A DNA stretch of 8,123 nucleotides, taken from assembly GCA_947585525.1 (NCBI GenBank), contig CANPXA010000073.1:1-8123 (forward strand), written 5' to 3'. Position 1 is the first letter of the stretch; every line of letters starts with the position of its first letter. The notes under the pieces were generated by a model. The model made no database searches and was not told the DNA's origin. It saw only the letters and a list, made by a program, of their open reading frames with translations. Positions 5,273-8,123 of the stretch are shown here, piece after piece. The stretch is from an uncultured Akkermansia sp. (GTDB lineage: Bacteria > Verrucomicrobiota > Verrucomicrobiia > Verrucomicrobiales > Akkermansiaceae). Made by a program: the position numbers and the translations under genes.

Positions 5273-6538
5273 ATGAGGTATTTTTTTACCACGCTCTGGA
5301 TTGCCTTGATCCCCTGTGCTTGGGCGCAGTATTTTGAGCCGCCTCCCATCAATCCGGATCCCTCCTCAGAGGTCTCGGTGCGTCCGGTTCCGGCGCCTCA
5401 GCCGGCGGGCGGCAAATCCGAGCAGCCCGCGCCTAATGATCCCGCCGCCGTCACCGAGCTGCCGGACAACTCCTCCCCCGTGCCGCGAGAAAAGACTCGA
5501 GTGGCCGTGCTGGGATACCATAATTTCAGCGACACGAAGCCGGTGTCTGAAATGCTCATGCGTACATCGGAATTCCGCCAGCAAATGGAATACATCCACA
5601 AGGCAGGACTGCGCGTCATCAGCATGAAAGAATTCCTCGACTGGCGCTTGGGCAACCTGCAGCTCCCGCCGCGCTGCGTGCTCATCACCCTGGACGACGG
5701 TTGGCGCAGCGTTTACACGGATGCCTTTCCCATCCTCAAAGAGTACGGCTACCCCTTCACCCTCTTCCTCTACACCAAATATCTCTCCGGACGCGGCGAC
5801 AGCATGACCCCCGAGATGGTTCGCGAGATGCAAGCGCACGGCGCAACCATCGGCAGCCACTCCACCAGCCATCTCTACCCCCGATTCTGGAAACGAGCGC
5901 AAGCCGCCGGGGATAAGGCGTACAATGACCTCATGGACGTCGAAATGGGAGGTTCCTTCAAACGCCTCGGCGAGCTCTTCGGACCCATCAATACCTACTG
6001 CTATCCCGGAGGCTACGTCACCCCCCAGATGATTGAGCGGCTCCCGGGCTACGGCTTCGTAGCGGCTTTCACCGTCATCCCGGGCAAAGTCGATTGCACG
6101 GAGGATGTGTTTCAAGTCCACCGCTACATGGTATTCGGCACAGACAGCTCCATTTTCCATCACGCCGTTGATTTCCGGCAACTCTCCTCAGCAGCCGGTG
6201 GGGATCGAAAAAATGCCGGGGCGCCCTCCCCCGTGCCTCCCTTCCCCGTGTACCCTTTGCCGAACTCAGTGGCGCCCTCAGACATCTCCCTCATCTCCGC
6301 CCAGCTCAGCGGGATGACCAATGTCGAGCCAAACTCCATCCAGATGCAGGTCAGCGGCTTCGGTCGCGTGCCCGCCAAGGTGGATTCCTCTACCCTCTCC
6401 GTGCAATGGTCCCCTCCCCTGCGTATCTACCTTCCGCGCCTCACCGTGCGTCTCTCATGGAAAACCACTGACGGCTCCTCCCATTCTGCCGAGTGGTTCT
6501 TCTACGTCGAATCCGAACCTCAAATCCAATCATCATGA
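5273..6538 (+). CDS. Secreted polysaccharide deacetylase (CE4/NodB domain)
   Basis: A 421-aa exported enzyme expected to remove N- or O-acetyl groups from an envelope or extracellular polysaccharide; the substrate cannot be told. Signal peptide 1-19 (cleavage after AWA or AQ), then a Pro-rich disordered linker to about 74. The NodB domain spans about 76-290. VAVLGYHNF (77-85) resembles the opening motif of PgaB/IcaB-type enzymes. TLDDGW (139-144) carries the base/metal pair D141-D142, GSHSTSH (194-200) supplies metal ligands H196 and H200, and CYPGGY (243-248) is motif 3. After a second Pro-rich linker (316-334), residues 337-415 look like an all-beta, Ig-like domain. No Shine-Dalgarno is visible. 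The stop overlaps the next gene's start as ATGA. Confidence 0.88.
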   Translation: MRYFFTTLWIALIPCAWAQYFEPPPINPDPSSEVSVRPVPAPQPAGGKSEQPAPNDPAAVTELPDNSSPVPREKTRVAVLGYHNFSDTKPVSEMLMRTSEFRQQMEYIHKAGLRVISMKEFLDWRLGNLQLPPRCVLITLDDGWRSVYTDAFPILKEYGYPFTLFLYTKYLSGRGDSMTPEMVREMQAHGATIGSHSTSHLYPRFWKRAQAAGDKAYNDLMDVEMGGSFKRLGELFGPINTYCYPGGYVTPQMIERLPGYGFVAAFTVIPGKVDCTEDVFQVHRYMVFGTDSSIFHHAVDFRQLSSAAGGDRKNAGAPSPVPPFPVYPLPNSVAPSDISLISAQLSGMTNVEPNSIQMQVSGFGRVPAKVDSSTLSVQWSPPLRIYLPRLTVRLSWKTTDGSSHSAEWFFYVESEPQIQSS

Positions 6539-7074
6539 ACGACCCTATGGATCAAACGCCCCAACCAACCGCGCCGACGCCCACCACTCCGGCTTCTGAC
6601 GCCCCTTCCGCACCGCGTCGCCGTGGTCGCAAACCGAAGACCCTCCCCGCCAAGGAGACGACAGCGTCTGCTCCCGTTCCGGAAGCTCCCTCAACGCCTC
6701 ATCGCCGGGGACGCAAGCCTAAAAACGCCGCCACGCCCCCAACGGAAACCGAGTCGCCCGTCGAACAACACGTCCGCCGCTCATCCCCCGCTTCCTACCC
6801 GGAGCCGGAAACCGTGGGGGGACACGAACCTCAGGGCAACCACCGCCGACGTCACCGAGGCAGACGCCGCTCGGGGCTCGAGATGGCAGCGGTCTCTGCC
6901 CATCCCGTCGCTGTCGATCCGGAGGAACTGCACCGCCGCGCGTGGAAGATTTTCTTGGGCGAGGTGACAGAAGAAGGCTTGGCTCTCATGGATGACTCTA
7001 TCGCAATCGAGACAGCCCGTCGCGCCTTCCGCGTAGCCGAGATCTTCCTTATTGAGTCTGCCGCCCATCGATAA
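6535..7074 (+). CDS. Basic protein with two AT-hook-like motifs, function unknown
   Basis: I recognise no family for this 179-aa protein. Residues 1-100 are Pro/Thr/Ala-rich and probably disordered, with a duplicated unit: RRRGRKPK at 28-35 and HRRGRKPK at 56-63, each preceded by an Ala/Pro/Ser/Thr stretch. RGRKP resembles the minor-groove-binding AT-hook core. A third basic cluster, HRRRHRGRRR, lies at 103-112. Residues 129-179 are a predicted amphipathic, helical domain (PEELHRRAWKIFLGEV...IETARRAFRVAEIFLIE). It could bind DNA, RNA or ribosomes. The ATG overlaps the deacetylase stop (ATGA), so the two are cotranslated. An in-frame ATG at 6493 would add 14 residues overlapping the deacetylase; the coupled start is preferred. 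No signal peptide is present, so it acts in the cytoplasm. Confidence 0.8.
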   Translation: MNDPMDQTPQPTAPTPTTPASDAPSAPRRRGRKPKTLPAKETTASAPVPEAPSTPHRRGRKPKNAATPPTETESPVEQHVRRSSPASYPEPETVGGHEPQGNHRRRHRGRRRSGLEMAAVSAHPVAVDPEELHRRAWKIFLGEVTEEGLALMDDSIAIETARRAFRVAEIFLIESAAHR

Positions 7075-7184
7075 AACTGTCCCCTCCGCCAGGACAACCG
7101 CATTTGAGAGAGGTTGACCAACAGAGAGAATACTCTTATCGATTAATATCATTGTTGATGCGTATCCAAAATCATGACGATGAG

Positions 7185-7251
7185 CGGTCATCATGATGAC
7201 GGTTCTCAAGAAGCCTCCTCGTTCGCCAAATTCGCGGCGTAGCCGCCGAAC
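7185..7251 (-). repeat. Core intergenic repeat, copy B
   Basis: This is the inverted counterpart of 4526-4592. Positions 7221-7251 match 31 of 31 bases in reverse complement, and the remainder diverges at about seven positions. It retains the CGGCG/CGCCG hairpin and a 14-bp perfect palindrome, GTCATCATGATGAC (7187-7200). The substitutions next to the palindrome change both of its outer arms relative to copy A. Confidence 0.8.
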
Positions 7252-7259
7252 TCCCCATA

Positions 7260-7273
7260 TCGTAAATCGTAAA
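7260..7273 (+). repeat. Heptamer pair next to repeat copy B
   Basis: Two TCGTAAA units (TTTACGA on the minus strand), 8 nt from the core at 7251. This reproduces the array-spacer-core layout of copy A on the opposite strand. Confidence 0.75.
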
Positions 7274-7302
7274 TTGACGCTTCGGCACCACCCTGCCTCA
7301 GC

Positions 7303-7332
7303 GCCCTTCGGGCAAAATGCTCACGCATTTTG
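7303..7332. other. Tandem small hairpins in the convergent spacer
   Basis: GCCC-TTC-GGGC (7303-7313) is followed directly by CAAAATGC-TCAC-GCATTTTG (7313-7332), an 8-bp perfect stem. They lie between the two heptamer pairs of copy B. Neither is followed by a T-run on either strand, so ordinary intrinsic termination is not obvious. Confidence 0.5.
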
Positions 7333-7388
7333 TCCAACCGCACTCACCGCCCGCTTCGCGTGCGCCCTACACGGGACCGTCGAGCGTC

Positions 7389-7402
7389 TTGTAAATCGTA
7401 AA
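7389..7402 (+). repeat. Heptamer pair abutting the conserved hairpin, copy B
   Basis: TTGTAAA and TCGTAAA occur in tandem immediately before the hairpin at 7404. The arrangement is the same as at 4674-4691, where TTCGTAA units abut the equivalent hairpin. Confidence 0.7.
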
Positions 7403-7403
7403 T

Positions 7404-7431
7404 GGCAAACGCATTTCCAAATGCGTTTGCC
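7404..7431 (-). terminator. Conserved hairpin downstream of the RNase Z gene
   Basis: GGCAAACGCATT (7404-7415) pairs with AATGCGTTTGCC (7420-7431), 12 bp around a TCCA loop, 29 nt past the RNase Z stop. Together with the adjoining heptamer it matches 4683-4716 at about 31 of 34 positions in the same orientation. The downstream ATTTACGATTTAC is AT-rich but not a pure U-run. Confidence 0.55.
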
Positions 7432-7460
7432 CAGTCTTCCTGCTAATCATCCACCGAGGA

Positions 7461-8123
7461 TCAATCATCTTCGAAAGCGATGCTCTTTGTCCAGCCGTCG
7501 CGTGGGGTGTAGGTGTTGGGGAAAATGGCTCGAGCTACGTCACGATAGGCCTTGGGGTTGGGCATGGATGGGCTGTAGTGCGTCAGCCAGAGTTCCTTCA
7601 CTCCGCCCGCCTCCGCCGCCATCTTCGCGGCTTCCTCAAAAAGCAGGTGCCGGTTGGTCCAGCTGCTCGCCGGCATATCCGCCGTGCCATACATCCCCTC
7701 GCAGATGAAGAGGTCGGAATCGGCTGCCATGCGCGGAATGATCGGCGTCGGCCGCGTGTCCGTGCAATAGGTTACCTTGATGCCCTTGCGGGGCGGACCG
7801 AGCACCATATCCGGCGTGTAGATGTGTCCCTCGTGCTCCGCGTTTTCCCCGCGTTGCAGTGTCTTCCACAACTTGAGAGGTATACCCTCCTGCCGCGCCT
7901 TCTCGGCATCGAATTTCCCACCTCTCGGCAGGGTGAAATTGTAACCGTAGCACGGCACCCCATGATTCAAGGCAAAGGCGTGGATGTCGCAGTCCAGGAA
8001 AAACATCGTTTCCTCTTCTGTCTCCAGCTCCGAGACCTTCACGTCAAACGGCAGATTCGGCACAATGCACCGCAGCGCGCGCACCACTCGCTCCGTCCCG
8101 ACCGGACCCACGATGGAAACAGC
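7461..8123 (-). CDS. rnz: Ribonuclease Z (tRNA 3' endonuclease), 5' end outside the window
   Basis: RNase Z is a metallo-beta-lactamase-fold endonuclease that cuts pre-tRNA just after the discriminator base, producing the end to which CCA is added. The visible 220 residues cover the C-terminal two-thirds; the N-terminal HxHxDH zinc motif lies beyond the right edge. Numbering the visible part from 8123: IVGPVGTERVV (4-14) is the usual G.pGt segment, ALNHGVPCYGY (51-61) carries a conserved His, and GIPLKLWKTLQRGE matches the exosite-proximal block. VTYCTDTRPT (117-126) holds the metal-bridging Asp, D122. LFICEGMYG (138-146) replaces the HEATF motif of many homologues, and ELWLTHYSP (177-185) holds ligand H182. 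The reading frame stays open to the window edge. A conserved hairpin lies just downstream. Confidence 0.9.
   Translation of the reverse strand, partial: AVSIVGPVGTERVVRALRCIVPNLPFDVKVSELETEEETMFFLDCDIHAFALNHGVPCYGYNFTLPRGGKFDAEKARQEGIPLKLWKTLQRGENAEHEGHIYTPDMVLGPPRKGIKVTYCTDTRPTPIIPRMAADSDLFICEGMYGTADMPASSWTNRHLLFEEAAKMAAEAGGVKELWLTHYSPSMPNPKAYRDVARAIFPNTYTPRDGWTKSIAFEDD

Larger units (their letters stand above)
7075..7460. other. Intergenic region carrying repeat copy B
   Basis: These 386 bases separate two convergent genes and contain no credible protein gene. They hold the inverted core repeat (7185-7251), two heptamer pairs (7260-7273, 7389-7402), a GC-rich segment with small hairpins (7303-7332 in particular), and the conserved hairpin at 7404-7431. 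The first part, 7075-7184, is less GC-rich and shows no clear terminator for the AT-hook gene. Confidence 0.7.

Noticed and set aside
5366..6181. A 271-residue open frame antisense to the deacetylase
   Set aside because: The sense strand contains all CE4 motifs; the antisense product has no domain and no separate start signals.
7193..7708. Plus-strand open frame of 171 residues crossing repeat B and the RNase Z 3' end
   Set aside because: It overlaps the repeat and is antisense to RNase Z; its Arg/Pro-rich composition is typical of out-of-frame GC-rich sequence.

Overview
The window looks like chromosomal, housekeeping DNA from a moderately GC-rich Gram-negative bacterium. An outer-membrane-type beta-barrel with a C-terminal Phe, DapF for meso-diaminopimelate, and a likely lipoprotein together indicate a diderm envelope with DAP peptidoglycan. 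The tRNA lacks an encoded CCA, almost no start codon has a good Shine-Dalgarno site, and the RpoA and L17 tails are unusual. These point away from typical Gammaproteobacteria and would fit the PVC group (Verrucomicrobiota, perhaps near Akkermansiaceae), but this placement is inference only, with roughly even confidence.

Layout from left to right. Positions 50-1705 hold the end of the large ribosomal-protein/alpha operon, rpoA then rplQ, closed by a strong intrinsic terminator (1732-1768). A stand-alone tRNA-Ser(GGA) gene follows with its own promoter (1831-1859) and ends 7 bases before the convergent aroK stop codon. On the minus strand, a promoter at 4278-4306 precedes three tightly packed genes: a small outer-membrane beta-barrel protein, dapF (lysine/peptidoglycan precursor) and aroK (shikimate pathway). 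Positions 4307-4741 are intergenic and carry a composite repeat. A small minus-strand lipoprotein-like gene (4742-5191) is divergent from a secreted CE4 polysaccharide deacetylase (5273-6538). The deacetylase stop overlaps, as ATGA, the start of a basic, AT-hook-containing protein of unknown function (6535-7074). Positions 7075-7460 are intergenic with a second copy of the composite repeat. The right edge is the 3' two-thirds of a minus-strand RNase Z gene.

Functionally the region mixes transcription/translation (rpoA, rplQ, tRNA-Ser, RNase Z) and envelope biogenesis (barrel, dapF, lipoprotein, deacetylase). RNase Z is the enzyme expected to mature CCA-less tRNA precursors such as the one encoded here. 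The least explained elements are the pair of composite intergenic repeats (heptamer arrays, a core of about 67 bp with palindromes, and a conserved hairpin) and the AT-hook gene translationally linked to the deacetylase. No mobile-element proteins, CRISPR array or defence genes were seen.
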